Shown here: positions 16,517 to 26,268 of the stretch, in pieces
Layout: the number at the start of each line of letters is the position of its first letter
Numbering within the stretch: position 1 is the first letter of the stretch
The notes under the pieces: model-generated
Databases searched by the model: none
What the model saw: only the letters and a program-made list of their open reading frames with translations
Told to the model about the DNA's origin: nothing
From: Pseudomonas cremoris
Lineage (GTDB): Bacteria; Pseudomonadota; Gammaproteobacteria; Pseudomonadales; Pseudomonadaceae
NCBI RefSeq assembly: GCF_014230465.1
Contig: NZ_JAAXCY010000007.1
Coordinates: forward strand, 124,001-188,000
Length of the DNA: 64,000 nt
Reading direction: 5' to 3'
Translations under genes and position numbers: made by a program

Positions 16517-17338
16517 TCAGGCTGTGACACGATTGCCAATTGGCACCGGGCTTTGGAACAAACCGAATCGCTCGATTTCGGCTTCCGGTGGCGGTTCACA
16601 GCTGCCGACTCTGCTAGGGCGCCAACCAAACCTGCGCTTCATGCCAGCCATGGATTCTGCGACTTTGAACGCGGCCACCACTGGGTCAATCACTGGCACT
16701 CCGACTTCTCGCTGTACCTCCTCGAAAAAGCCGAATTCGATGGTGCAGCCGAGGATGATGGCTTCGGCACCGTCATCCTCCACGGCGCGATGGGCCTGCT
16801 CGATGATCCTGCGACGGGTGACGGCATGGTCCAACTGAAACTCGTCCACGCCCATGCCCAGCGGCCTTAGTGACGCCAATCTGTCAGCTGCGCCGTAGCC
16901 TTGAACACGTGCGCGCATCTGCTCCATCCACTTGGTACGCCCGACGATGATTGAAAAACGGTTGGCCAACTGCTCCACCACCTGCAGGCTTGCCTGGCAC
17001 GGTCCTACTACCAGGGTCTCCCCGGAAATTTCCCGGGCGTCCTCAAGCGTTGGATCGTAAAAACAGCCAATCACCAAGGCATCGACACCTGCGCGTGCGC
17101 TGTCTCGCGCAATGTGCACGGTACGTTCATGGGTGAGCGCCTCGTAGGCACGGTATTCCAGGTGCGAGGGACTGTGGGGCATGTCAAACGACACCACTTC
17201 AACCTGGGTCGAAGGTAGTTTGATGCTATGCAACAGATGGGCAATGGGTTCGTCGAACGTCGGGCAGCCAATGGGGTTGAGCCAGCGCACGGTGACCGAG
17301 ATGTCTTGTGGTGCGATGTTGAAAGGTGAAGGGTTCAT
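16517..17338 (-). CDS. Asp/Glu/hydantoin racemase family protein
   Basis: The 273-residue protein carries the two widely spaced cysteine motifs of this cofactor-independent racemase family, ALVIGCFYDP (Cys92) and AIILGCTIEF in the second half. The two Cys act as paired proton donor and acceptor. Members include hydantoin racemase HyuE, Asp/Glu racemases and arylmalonate decarboxylase. Beside HyuA/HyuB homologues, racemisation of a 5-substituted hydantoin or a related cyclic amide is the likeliest role. The C-terminal tail of about 35 residues is rich in Pro and Arg and looks unconserved. Confidence 0.8.
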   Translation of the reverse strand: MNPSPFNIAPQDISVTVRWLNPIGCPTFDEPIAHLLHSIKLPSTQVEVVSFDMPHSPSHLEYRAYEALTHERTVHIARDSARAGVDALVIGCFYDPTLEDAREISGETLVVGPCQASLQVVEQLANRFSIIVGRTKWMEQMRARVQGYGAADRLASLRPLGMGVDEFQLDHAVTRRRIIEQAHRAVEDDGAEAIILGCTIEFGFFEEVQREVGVPVIDPVVAAFKVAESMAGMKRRFGWRPSRVGSCEPPPEAEIERFGLFQSPVPIGNRVTA

Positions 17339-17369
17339 GCATATTCCTCGACAGATGAAGTGAACGGCC

Positions 17370-18260
17370 TTAGAAAAACTTCACCAGGGCCATGGTCAAG
17401 CTATTGGAATAGGGCAGGTTGTCGCTGTGGTAGTAATCGAAGTTCAGGTTTGCCGACACGTAGAACTTCTGTTTGGCGAACCCGGTGTAGGTCATCGCCG
17501 GGCCGAGCTTGCCTTGACGCGATTCTTTGAAGTCCGAGGCCGAGCGATTGTTGATGTGGTAGGAGTGATGCACGCCGAGCCATAGGTCGTCGGTTACCAG
17601 GTAGCCTGCGGCAATGTCCGCGAGCCAAAAACTGATACCGCCGCGAAGTTTTACCGGGTCCCCATTGCCCAGGTCGGTTGAATGGCGATTGCGAGAGGCG
17701 TAGTGGATGCCCGCCGGTGTAAAGGTGGCGGCAAAACGCCCTACCCGCAGATAGTTGGCGACGCTGAAACTGGCGCCGTAACGATTGGCAAATGCGCCAT
17801 AACCGGTGCCCTCATCGTTTCCGTTGGGAAACTCCAGGGATAGCGTGGGGTTGACCCAAAACGTGGTGAAATCGTCAGCACCGTAGGCGCTGGTGGGTTC
17901 GACCACGTTGTAGTAATAAGCCAGGCCCAAATTAGGCGAAGCCACATCCCAGTCGCCGTTGTTGCGCGACCCATTGCTGGCGGTGTAGCCGGCGTCTGCA
18001 CCGACCCAGAATTGCACCTGGTCGCGCTGCGTTCCGGTGATACCGGTTTCGGAGAAGTACGCGAGCACCGTGTTGCTACCGGCCCGCACGTCGCCATTGC
18101 TGGTGCGATTGAATACAGGGAAGGATTCCAGGGCCCACTTGCCGGGTTCCCCTGGCTGGGCAAAACCGATGAATTGATCGCCATGCGCTGTGGGGGCAAC
18201 CCCCAAAATCAAGGCAAACGCGGGCCCTACCCATAAACGAGATGAGTGCTGAAGTTTCAT
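17370..18260 (-). CDS. outer-membrane channel, SphA/MetA-pathway-of-phenol family
   Basis: This is a 296-residue protein with a signal peptide (MKLQHSSRLWVGPAFALILG, cleaved after AHG). Alternating aromatic/polar beta strands end in FF, a typical terminal strand of outer-membrane barrels. The pattern DQFIGFAQPGEPGKWALES, then LGLAYYYNVVEP, matches the transporter family linked with phenol and cyclic-compound degradation. It sits between hyuB and the racemase gene in the same orientation. It is therefore probably a dedicated porin for the cluster's substrate. Confidence 0.75.
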   Translation of the reverse strand: MKLQHSSRLWVGPAFALILGVAPTAHGDQFIGFAQPGEPGKWALESFPVFNRTSNGDVRAGSNTVLAYFSETGITGTQRDQVQFWVGADAGYTASNGSRNNGDWDVASPNLGLAYYYNVVEPTSAYGADDFTTFWVNPTLSLEFPNGNDEGTGYGAFANRYGASFSVANYLRVGRFAATFTPAGIHYASRNRHSTDLGNGDPVKLRGGISFWLADIAAGYLVTDDLWLGVHHSYHINNRSASDFKESRQGKLGPAMTYTGFAKQKFYVSANLNFDYYHSDNLPYSNSLTMALVKFF

Positions 18261-18308
18261 GGTGATGCTCTCTTTTTTGTTGTTCTTCTTAAAGGTGTTG
18301 CGGCGAGG

Positions 18309-19967
18309 TCAGAACGTCAGGCCATACACCGTACGTGCGGTCGTGGCGTCCACGTAGCCGTTCTTCACGTCTTCACGTACCGCAGCGGGATCGCGTTGGC
18401 TTGCCGGGCCGTAACCCCCGCCAGCCCCTGTGCGCACCCGAACCAGGTCACCGGCATTCAGCGGGACGCCGCTGGCCATGCTGTAGCGTTGGCGTTCGCC
18501 ATCATTTCGGATGACTTCCACATAATTGGGCGTGCCTTCGGCGCCTTGTTCCAGGCCCCAAGGTGGAATGACTGATCGGGTGTAGCCGCACGTCATGAAG
18601 CTGCCGTCAGCGCGAATGCGATAGTCGATACAGACACCGCGGCCGCCCCGATACTGGCCATGGCCACCGGGTTCGTCATTGAGCGTCAGTTGTTCGACAT
18701 ACAGCCCGTAGCGGGCCTCGCAGACCTCAACGGGGCAGTTGTAGGTCTCGCCATGTAGCCCGGAATAAACAGCATTGTTGCCGTCGCGTCCGGGCTCTGC
18801 ACCCCAGCCACCGATTTCCGGCTCCACTAGGGTGAACATGCGCCCGGTATCCGGGTGAATACCGCCAATGATCGTTGCGCACACCGAGGCAAAATTGCCG
18901 GCAGGCAAACGTTCTGGAAATTGCTGTGCGAGGCAGCACAGGATCAGGTCCTGCACCCGAATCAGGTTCTCGAAGTAGAAACCTTCAGCGGCGGGCAGTT
19001 GGGCGTCAAACAGTGAGCCTGGACGCGTTAGCACACGCAGTGGGCGAAACGTGCCGCCATTGGTGATGCCTTGTGGTGCAGTCAGTGCCTTGAACGCCAT
19101 TTGCGCGGCGACCACCGCACCGTCACGGCTCAGGTTGGTGGGCCCGAGGCATTGGTCCGGGTTGTCTCGCAGGTCGATCAGCAATTCGGTATTGCGTATG
19201 TCGATCCGTACCTTGAACAGGCTGCCATCATCTTGCAGTTCTTCCAGGTTGAACTGCCCGGTGGGCAACCCGGCTAGCGCTTTGAGCGAGACTTTTTCGC
19301 CCAGGTCCATGAAGTCATTCATCGCTTGCAAAAACACACTGCTTCCGTATTTTTCCGTCAGCTCACGCAAGCGCGTTGCGCCACCCCGTACTGCCGCTAC
19401 ACCGGCCCACAAGTCACCTTCCATAAAGTCCGGCATACGTGTGTTGGTGCGCAGAATTTGCAACACCGAGCGGATCGGATGGCCCCTGCTGATCAGCTTC
19501 ACCGAGGCCAGGCGCAAACCTTCCTGGAAAATATCCGTGGCATCCGTCGATAACGAACCGGGTACTCTGCCGCCAACATCGTTCCAGTGCGCGATATTGG
19601 CGGTCCAGGCGACCAGTTTGCCGCTGGCGAACACGGGCATGGCCAGCACCACATCGTTAAGGTGGGTCACGGCTCCATCATGGGGGTCGTTGCTGATGAA
19701 CACGTCGCCGTCTTCAATGTCCTGCGGCAACGGATGGTGCAGCAGAATTTTCTTCACCGCTTTGTCCAGCACGCCGACAAAGGCCGGAATACCAGCACCC
19801 GAACTGGCGATCTCGCCCTGGGCGTCGGTAATCCCCGTACCCATGTCCAGCACTTCATAAATCACCGGGCTCATTGCGGCATTGCGCATTGCGGTGAACA
19901 TTTCGTCGGCAATCGCCTGGAGCGAGTTCTGGATGATGTCGCGGGTAAAGATATCGAGGGTAGTCAT
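18309..19967 (-). CDS. hyuB: hydantoinase B/oxoprolinase family subunit
   Basis: This is the B subunit of an ATP-dependent N-methylhydantoinase/5-oxoprolinase-type enzyme (552 residues). The N-terminus (FTRDIIQNSLQAIADEMF, then AMRNAAMSPVIYEVLDMGTG) and the later block NDPHDGAVTHLNDVVLAMP are characteristic of HyuB. Near the C-terminus is TGAGGGYGPASQRDP, the family's Gly-rich end. It follows hyuA by 12 bases, so the pair is translated together. The true substrate may be hydantoin, N-methylhydantoin, 5-oxoproline, acetophenone-like or another cyclic amide. Confidence 0.9.
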   Translation of the reverse strand: MTTLDIFTRDIIQNSLQAIADEMFTAMRNAAMSPVIYEVLDMGTGITDAQGEIASSGAGIPAFVGVLDKAVKKILLHHPLPQDIEDGDVFISNDPHDGAVTHLNDVVLAMPVFASGKLVAWTANIAHWNDVGGRVPGSLSTDATDIFQEGLRLASVKLISRGHPIRSVLQILRTNTRMPDFMEGDLWAGVAAVRGGATRLRELTEKYGSSVFLQAMNDFMDLGEKVSLKALAGLPTGQFNLEELQDDGSLFKVRIDIRNTELLIDLRDNPDQCLGPTNLSRDGAVVAAQMAFKALTAPQGITNGGTFRPLRVLTRPGSLFDAQLPAAEGFYFENLIRVQDLILCCLAQQFPERLPAGNFASVCATIIGGIHPDTGRMFTLVEPEIGGWGAEPGRDGNNAVYSGLHGETYNCPVEVCEARYGLYVEQLTLNDEPGGHGQYRGGRGVCIDYRIRADGSFMTCGYTRSVIPPWGLEQGAEGTPNYVEVIRNDGERQRYSMASGVPLNAGDLVRVRTGAGGGYGPASQRDPAAVREDVKNGYVDATTARTVYGLTF

Positions 19968-19979
19968 GGCAGCGCTCCT

Positions 19980-22067
19980 TTATCCGTTGATCATGATGTG
20001 CAGGTTGCCAAGGCGGTCCACGTGTACGCGGTTACCGGGGTGAACCACTACTGTGGTACCGGTATCTTCAACGATGGCCGGGCCAAAAAACGTCATCAGT
20101 GGCTCAAGCAAGTCGTAGTCATAAAGGCTCGCCTCGTGGATGCCGTCCTGGGCGTAATCCACGCGTCGCGTCCCCTTACAGGCCTCATTAACTCGTCGAC
20201 CGCTAATCGGGAGTGCCTGGGGCGTCAACTTGCCGATTTGGGCAACCGCCACCAGGTGAAAACCAATGATTTCCAACGGCGCTTGCAGGCGGTAGGTGTA
20301 GTGCTGTTCGTAGAGACTCTGGAAGCGTTGTTCGATTGCAGCCCAGTCCGCGTCCAGGCGCTCGCCTGGGTTGAGCAGTACTTCCACCGAGTGTTCCTGA
20401 TTCTGGTAGCGCAGCTTGCAATGCACCTGCAGCTCAACCTGCTGTGGGGGGACTGCCTCCGCCACAAATTGTTCGCGGGCGGAACACATCAGTTCTGCAA
20501 GGAACAACTGGGTTTGTTCAAGGTTGTGTGAATGCGACGTTTCCACGAAGCGGTTGATGAACAGGTCGCGGCGCAGGTCTGAAAGGGTCATGCCCCAAGC
20601 TGAAAACACCGAAGCGTTGCGTGGCACGATGACTTTTTTCACACCCAGTTCCTGGGCCAGGGCCACGGCATGCATCGCGCCACCACCGCCAAACGCCATC
20701 AAGGTCAGCTCCCGTGGGTCGTGACCACGGCTCAACGACACCAGCTTCAATGCGTTGACCATGCTGTCGTTGGCCAGGCGCACGATGCCCCGTGCGACCT
20801 CATCCGCAGTCAAGTGCAGGCGCTGGCCAAGGGCGTCCAGCCCCACGGAAACGCTAGCTAAGTCAGCCACCACGTTACCGCCGCAAAAATAGTCCGGGTT
20901 GATACGCCCAAGCCTGAGATTGGCGTCGGTGGTGGTGATCTGCGTCCCACCATTGCCATAGGCTGCGGGCCCGGGCACGGCGCCAGCGGACCGAGGGCCG
21001 ACATGTAGTTTTTCGAAGTCGTCGACCCAGGCGATGGAACCACCGCCGTTGCCGATTTCGACCAAGTCCACTACCGGCACCATGATCGGATAACCCGCGT
21101 TGATCCGGTTACGCTCAATCCAGTAATCGGTCTTGATCGACACCTGCCCATTTCGGATCAGTGCACATTTGGCCGTCGTGCCACCAATGTCGAGGCCCAA
21201 CACGTTGGGCTCGTCTATCAGGCGCCCCAGTTCAGCCGCGGCCCAGAAGCCGCTGGCGGGCCCGGATTCGACCATGGTGATCGGGATTTCTCGCGCATGC
21301 TCCACGCTGTCCACACCGCAGTTAGACTGCATGATGTACAAGGGGGCCTTGTAACCAGCGTCGCGCAAACCGCTGGCCAAGTCGTCCAGGTAACGTGCGG
21401 CAATGGGTTGTACATAGGCCGACAGTACAGTGGTACTCGACCGTTCGTACTCTCGCCATTCTCGAGTGATCTGATGGGAAGCCACCGCTGAAACGTCTGG
21501 CCAGAGCCTGCGTACTTCAGCCAATACCGCTTGCTCATGGGCCGGGTTGGCGTAGGCGTGCAGTAAACAAATGGCGATAGCTTGTACGTTGTCAGCACGG
21601 AAGGCCTCGATGATCTCGGCAACGTGCGCAAGCTCCAGCGGTTGGCGCTCCTGGCCATTGGTATGGAGGCGGCCTGCTACTTCGCGACGCAAATAGCGCG
21701 GTACAAATGGGACAGGCTTGACCCATTTCAGATTGAAGTAATCCGGGCGATTGGCGCGGGCAATTTCCAGTACATCGCGAAAGCCCTGGGTCGTGATCAG
21801 CCCGGTTTTTACGCCCCTACGCTCGGTCAAGGCATTGATCACTACGGTGGTGCCATGAGCCAGGAAATCGACGGTTTCCAGGCTGACGTCGGCTTTGCGG
21901 ATGACGTTCAGTACGCCTTGGGCAAAGTGTAGGGGAGTGGTATCCACTTTGGCGGTGCGAATCGTCTGCTCGCCAGTGGCTGGATCGCTTTCGAAGTACA
22001 CCAGGTCGGTGAAGGTTCCACCGACGTCGGTGGCCACACGTACTGTTTTTTTGCCGTGCATACCCAC
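19980..22067 (-). CDS. hyuA: hydantoinase A/oxoprolinase family subunit (ATP-binding)
   Basis: This is the A subunit of the same ATP-dependent amidohydrolase (695 residues). It opens with the ASKHA-fold phosphate-binding motif RVATDVGGTFTDLVYFES. It also has LGLDIGGTTAKCAL (second phosphate loop) and a Gly-rich LMAFGGGGAMHAVALA block. I keep a GTG at 22067 as start because AGGAG lies seven bases before it; the ATG at 22061 is the alternative. It is the first structural gene after the regulator gene. ATP hydrolysis drives opening of the cyclic amide in characterised members. Confidence 0.9.
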   Translation of the reverse strand: MGMHGKKTVRVATDVGGTFTDLVYFESDPATGEQTIRTAKVDTTPLHFAQGVLNVIRKADVSLETVDFLAHGTTVVINALTERRGVKTGLITTQGFRDVLEIARANRPDYFNLKWVKPVPFVPRYLRREVAGRLHTNGQERQPLELAHVAEIIEAFRADNVQAIAICLLHAYANPAHEQAVLAEVRRLWPDVSAVASHQITREWREYERSSTTVLSAYVQPIAARYLDDLASGLRDAGYKAPLYIMQSNCGVDSVEHAREIPITMVESGPASGFWAAAELGRLIDEPNVLGLDIGGTTAKCALIRNGQVSIKTDYWIERNRINAGYPIMVPVVDLVEIGNGGGSIAWVDDFEKLHVGPRSAGAVPGPAAYGNGGTQITTTDANLRLGRINPDYFCGGNVVADLASVSVGLDALGQRLHLTADEVARGIVRLANDSMVNALKLVSLSRGHDPRELTLMAFGGGGAMHAVALAQELGVKKVIVPRNASVFSAWGMTLSDLRRDLFINRFVETSHSHNLEQTQLFLAELMCSAREQFVAEAVPPQQVELQVHCKLRYQNQEHSVEVLLNPGERLDADWAAIEQRFQSLYEQHYTYRLQAPLEIIGFHLVAVAQIGKLTPQALPISGRRVNEACKGTRRVDYAQDGIHEASLYDYDLLEPLMTFFGPAIVEDTGTTVVVHPGNRVHVDRLGNLHIMING

Positions 22068-22200
22068 TGGACATCTCCTGCTTTTATCGTTGTCGGAGCC
22101 AGCGGAGCACCTCTCGCTGGGGTGGGAGCAATCCTAGAAGGCGTTGCCCGGCGGTAGCCATCGGCAGCGCGGGTAGGTCGGGATGATCAGGGGTTATCCG

Positions 22201-24852
22201 CTACCCACACGGGTAGGTTGATGGGTCGGGGGAGGGGGTCCACAAACCAAGGCGCAAGGTGGCCGCGATTGCCGCAGTGCGGTTATCCACGCAGAGCTTG
22301 GCAAAGATGTGCTTGAGGTGGAATTTCACGGTGTTTTCCGAAATGTCCATGCCTTGGGCAATGGCCTTGTTCGATTGACCTTCGGCCAGCAGGGTGAGGA
22401 TCTGCATTTCCTTAGGGCTGAAGGGCAAGCGCGGGCGAACCGGATGAGCACGCCATCCGCGCAGACGTGTGATGATCGCAGGTAGGCTGCCGTTGCTTTC
22501 GGCGCAGGACTCCAGCGCGGGCAGCACACCGGGCCCAGCCTCCAACAGCAGGCCGGGTAATACCTGTGCAGGAACCGAGACCAGGATGACGTCTTGCGTC
22601 AGTGGAAAGCCTTTGCCAAAAGCAGTGAGGGTCAGGATCTGAAGGCGCCATGCCGGGAACTGTAAGCCACGTTCCTGCAGTGCGCGCGCGCCCTGCAGCA
22701 GGCGGTTGAGCGCAGCGCCTGAGGCTCCCGTGGCGAACTGCAGCCGCGCCAACGCCACTATTGCGGCCTCCTGGTTGCGCCAGTCGTCGGGGTTGTCCGC
22801 GGCACGTTCAAGGTTCGCTGCGAGCGCTGCCTGGCGGGCTTGGCTCAATGAGCCAGCTTGCACCAACAGGTCGACGCGCCAGGCGCTGACCAAGCGTGCC
22901 AGCCGCTCCCAATGACGTGCGTCGGCCAGTTGGGTGACGTGCTCAAGCTCAAGCAACGCCGGCTGTAGGCCGAGGGTACGCAGGGACGTTCGCCACGCCA
23001 CCTCGGCGGTGACGGCAGCGATGTCCAGCCAGCCATCGGTGTGTTTGAGCGAGGCCCAGCCGTCGCGAAACCAAGGTGTGGCCTCGGCCCAGGCACCTTG
23101 CCAATACAGATGCTGCGCTTTGAGGCATCCCACCAGTGCCCGCACTGAGCTTTCAGTGCCAAAATCGCGATCGGCAACGGCCAACGCGCTCTTAACCAGA
23201 TGAGCGAAGGCGGGTATATCGCCCGTCAGCGCAACAATTTGCGCTTCATGGACCCGGCAATAATTTTCGCCACGTGGGCTGGCAACCAGGCGCATCTTGA
23301 TATGGGCCGAACGAATAATCCGCAACGCAGATGTCAGTTGGCCCTGAGTCAGCGCCTGCAGGGCATGGACACACTCCAGCGTGCCCTCGGCGAGCAAGTT
23401 ACTGCCTGTCGCGCCAGATGAGGTAGGGACATCGAAGCAATCAACATAGGCACAGGCCAAGGTCTGGATGATATGAAAGTCTCGCGACAGGCGCGGATCC
23501 TCTTGCACACGATCCTGGACCAGGTTGAGCAGTTGGCTGGCGAGGGCATGTTCGCCGAGCTTGGCATGCAAGTAGGCCTGGAGCAGCAGCAGGTCCGGTT
23601 CTGTACCGAGGGTCTTCTCATCAAACAGTTGCAGCAGGCTTTGGGCATAGCGAATGCCGTTATACAGCACCACTTCCCAACTGCCGGCGCGCACCACCAG
23701 CGTTACTGCCAGCCGAGTGTCGCGGGCGCGCAAGGCATAAGCGATTGCTTGCGCCCAGTCCTTCTCATCTGCCAGCCACAGGGCTGCCGCGCAGTAGATA
23801 TCCCGTGCTGCGCTGGCATCGATGCCTTGGTTGAGAAAATCCTGCAGCAGCCGATGATGGCGGAACCAATGGCGGCCTGCGTCCAAAGGCACCAGAAGGG
23901 CGTCAAGATGAGCCAACTGCACCAGTAATTGCGCACTGTCGTTACGCCCGCGCACTGCATCGGCCAATTCAGCGTTGAAGCGCTCCAGCAGCGCCATGTC
24001 GCGCAGGAACGCCTGGCATTCCTGAGGCAAGCGCTGAACCACTTGCCCGGTGAGGTAGTCGGCAATATCGGTGACCCGGCCGGAAAACGCAGTGAGCCCG
24101 TACAGCGAAGCGTCGCCGCTGGCCCGCCACAAACGAGCCAGCTGTACAGCTACCGGCCAGCCTTCAGTGGTTTGGTGCAGGTGTTCGAGCTCGGCCGGCA
24201 GGACATCAGGCCCCAGGATGGCAGCGGTTTGCGCCTCCGAGAATATCAGTGCCTGTGCAGACACCTCGTTTACCCAGCCATTGGCTTTCCACAGCGCGAG
24301 TGGCCAGCTCGGACGCACGCGTGTGGACACCACCCATTCAAGCCACGGTGCCGCCTGTTCCAACAGCGCCTGCACGAGTGCATCGAGTTGTGGGTTGGCC
24401 GCGCAGTGGTAGTCGTCAAGAAATAGCGTGACCCGACGATTATCCCGGGCAAGTGCATGGAGCAGGGCGGTGAGTGTGCGTTGCGGTTGTGCGTCCAACG
24501 CCTGGGATTGTGCGAGTCGCGACAGATGCCCCAGGTCCAGGCCGGCCCGTTCTAACGTTAGGATCAAGTAAGACAGGAAGCGGTTGGGGTCGCTGTCGGC
24601 TTCATCCAGTGACAGCCAGGCAACGATGCCTGGGCTCGTCGTCGAGAGCAGGGTTTGCCGCCACTGCATCATCAATGTGGTTTTCCCGAAACCCGCAGGT
24701 GCAACCACCAGGATCAACGGGCCTTTGAGACGCCGTTGAAGGGATTCGAGCAGCGACTCTCGAGGTAGCGAAGTTAACAAGGTCAACGGTGGCGTGAGCT
24801 TGCCGACCCAGAACCAGGTGCCAGCGGTGGCAGTAGAAGGCAGTTTATTCAC
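22201..24852 (-). CDS. MalT-type LuxR-family ATP-dependent transcription activator
   Basis: This is an 883-residue LAL/MalT-like regulator. It has a Walker A motif APAGFGKTT at residues 51-59 and Walker B VTLFLDDYH at 141-149. A long helical-repeat region (about 330-780) would bind the inducer. The C-terminal LuxR helix-turn-helix is at about 809-868 (FSPKEMQILTLLAEGQSNKA, then ISENTVKFHLKHIFAKL). It is upstream of and co-directional with hyuA, 133 bases away, so it is the likely activator of the hydantoin-type cluster. MalT-type proteins multimerise on ATP plus inducer. The inducer here is unknown. Confidence 0.88.
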   Translation of the reverse strand: MNKLPSTATAGTWFWVGKLTPPLTLLTSLPRESLLESLQRRLKGPLILVVAPAGFGKTTLMMQWRQTLLSTTSPGIVAWLSLDEADSDPNRFLSYLILTLERAGLDLGHLSRLAQSQALDAQPQRTLTALLHALARDNRRVTLFLDDYHCAANPQLDALVQALLEQAAPWLEWVVSTRVRPSWPLALWKANGWVNEVSAQALIFSEAQTAAILGPDVLPAELEHLHQTTEGWPVAVQLARLWRASGDASLYGLTAFSGRVTDIADYLTGQVVQRLPQECQAFLRDMALLERFNAELADAVRGRNDSAQLLVQLAHLDALLVPLDAGRHWFRHHRLLQDFLNQGIDASAARDIYCAAALWLADEKDWAQAIAYALRARDTRLAVTLVVRAGSWEVVLYNGIRYAQSLLQLFDEKTLGTEPDLLLLQAYLHAKLGEHALASQLLNLVQDRVQEDPRLSRDFHIIQTLACAYVDCFDVPTSSGATGSNLLAEGTLECVHALQALTQGQLTSALRIIRSAHIKMRLVASPRGENYCRVHEAQIVALTGDIPAFAHLVKSALAVADRDFGTESSVRALVGCLKAQHLYWQGAWAEATPWFRDGWASLKHTDGWLDIAAVTAEVAWRTSLRTLGLQPALLELEHVTQLADARHWERLARLVSAWRVDLLVQAGSLSQARQAALAANLERAADNPDDWRNQEAAIVALARLQFATGASGAALNRLLQGARALQERGLQFPAWRLQILTLTAFGKGFPLTQDVILVSVPAQVLPGLLLEAGPGVLPALESCAESNGSLPAIITRLRGWRAHPVRPRLPFSPKEMQILTLLAEGQSNKAIAQGMDISENTVKFHLKHIFAKLCVDNRTAAIAATLRLGLWTPSPDPSTYPCG

Positions 24853-24990
24853 GGTAGCGGTCTCGTGCAGGAGGGGCCGCTTCTGGTTTTATCAGCTCGG
24901 TTTTGCGTAGCGCCGGGATGAATCGTCACGCGATGTTTATGAGACTTACTGCATGCCGCGTCGACCGTTGTTGCAGCGGGTACGCAGAGG

Positions 24991-25015
24991 GAGTCCTACG
25001 AGTTTCGTAGGACTC
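24991..25015. terminator. perfect 11-bp stem hairpin after the dehydrogenase gene
   Basis: GAGTCCTACGA and its exact complement surround a 3-base loop, 8 bases beyond the stop of the 25024-26265 gene on the minus strand. There is no U-run, so it may act as an mRNA 3' stabiliser or a weak terminator between that gene and the LuxR gene further on. Confidence 0.5.
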
Positions 25016-25023
25016 GTCTGATT

Positions 25024-26265
25024 CTATTTGAATCGGCTCAAGCGATAGGGCACGTACGTTGGATGGTTCACGGATGATGCCAACTGCCCCACCATCTCCG
25101 CCGTCACCGCCGCCTGCGTCAACCCCAGATGCTGATGCCCAAACGCAAGCAACACCTTGCCCTCACACACCCGATCAATAATCGGCAACGAGTCTGGCAA
25201 TGAGGGCCGGAACCCCATCCATGGCGTCGCGTCTTGCGCACTCAATTCCTCGCGAAATAACCCGCTGCTCAACCGGTGCAACTGCCAGGCACGCTTCATA
25301 TTCGCCGGGCGCTCCAGGCCCGCGAACTCCACGGTGCCTGCCAGGCGCAGGCCGCCGGACATCGGCGTCATGATGAACTTGCGCTCCAGTGAGGTGACCG
25401 CAAACGGCAGGCGATTGTGTTCGTGGGGCAGCATCAGGTGGTAGCCGCGCTCAGTGTCCAGTGGCACGTTTTTGCCGGTCAGCGCAGCGGTGAGCTTGGC
25501 CGAATGGGCGCCGCAGGCGATCAGCACCTGGCCTGCCGTCACACGGCCTTGATCTGTGTTCAGCGATACACCGTGCGCTTCTACCCGGCCATCAAGTACG
25601 CGACGTTTAAGAAATTGCACGCCGTGCGCCTTGGCCGCTTGCACCAGCTCGCACACCACGTGGTACGGATCGAGAAAATGCCCGGTAGCGGGAAAAAACA
25701 GTCCACCTTGAATGTTGTTGCTCAGTTGCGGTGCAGCTTGGCGAATAGTTTCACCTGACCAAAAATCCACAGGCACTTGCTGCTGGCGCATGCGTTGTTG
25801 CAAGGCATCGAGCGCCGCTCGCGAGTCGGGGCGTTCAAACACCAGCAGTGAGCCGTCCTCGCGCAGCAACTGCGGGCGTTCGATGCTGTGCAGCAGGCGT
25901 TGCCAGGCACCCAGGCTGCCTTCGTTGAGCGCGCGAATGCCCGCCACCGTGCGCTGATAATGCGTCGGACGCAGGTTCAACAGCAGGCGGATAAACCAGG
26001 GCAGGGCGCGGGGCATGTATTTCCAGTCCAGGCGCAGCGGGCCCATCGGGTCCAGAAGCATGGCGGGCAGGCGCTTGAGGATCGACGCGTCGGCGATGGG
26101 AAACACTTGCTCGGTCGCCAGGTGACCAGCGTTGCCATAGGACGCACCCATGCCCGGTGCTTGAGCATCCATTACCACCACCTGCTTGCCTTGGCGAGCC
26201 AACTGTAGGGCGCAGGCGACACCGACAATACCGGCACCGACCACTACAATTTCGGGATCGGACAT
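25024..26265 (-). CDS. lhpB: D-hydroxyproline (D-amino-acid-type) dehydrogenase, FAD-dependent
   Basis: This 413-residue DadA-like flavoprotein has an N-terminal Rossmann dinucleotide motif (VVVGAGIVGVACALQLARQG) and the late GMxP-type region (MGFRPSLPDSLPIIDR, then LAFGHQHLGLTQAAVTAEMV). In the hydroxyproline pathway this step oxidises cis-4-hydroxy-D-proline to 1-pyrroline-4-hydroxy-2-carboxylate. The cluster supports the role: epimerase, deaminase, semialdehyde dehydrogenase and permease lie just upstream on the same strand. It is a single-chain enzyme; no extra subunits of the multi-component type are present. Assignment to hydroxyproline rather than another D-amino acid rests on context. 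Confidence 0.82.
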   Translation of the reverse strand: MSDPEIVVVGAGIVGVACALQLARQGKQVVVMDAQAPGMGASYGNAGHLATEQVFPIADASILKRLPAMLLDPMGPLRLDWKYMPRALPWFIRLLLNLRPTHYQRTVAGIRALNEGSLGAWQRLLHSIERPQLLREDGSLLVFERPDSRAALDALQQRMRQQQVPVDFWSGETIRQAAPQLSNNIQGGLFFPATGHFLDPYHVVCELVQAAKAHGVQFLKRRVLDGRVEAHGVSLNTDQGRVTAGQVLIACGAHSAKLTAALTGKNVPLDTERGYHLMLPHEHNRLPFAVTSLERKFIMTPMSGGLRLAGTVEFAGLERPANMKRAWQLHRLSSGLFREELSAQDATPWMGFRPSLPDSLPIIDRVCEGKVLLAFGHQHLGLTQAAVTAEMVGQLASSVNHPTYVPYRLSRFK

Positions 26266-26268
26266 GGC

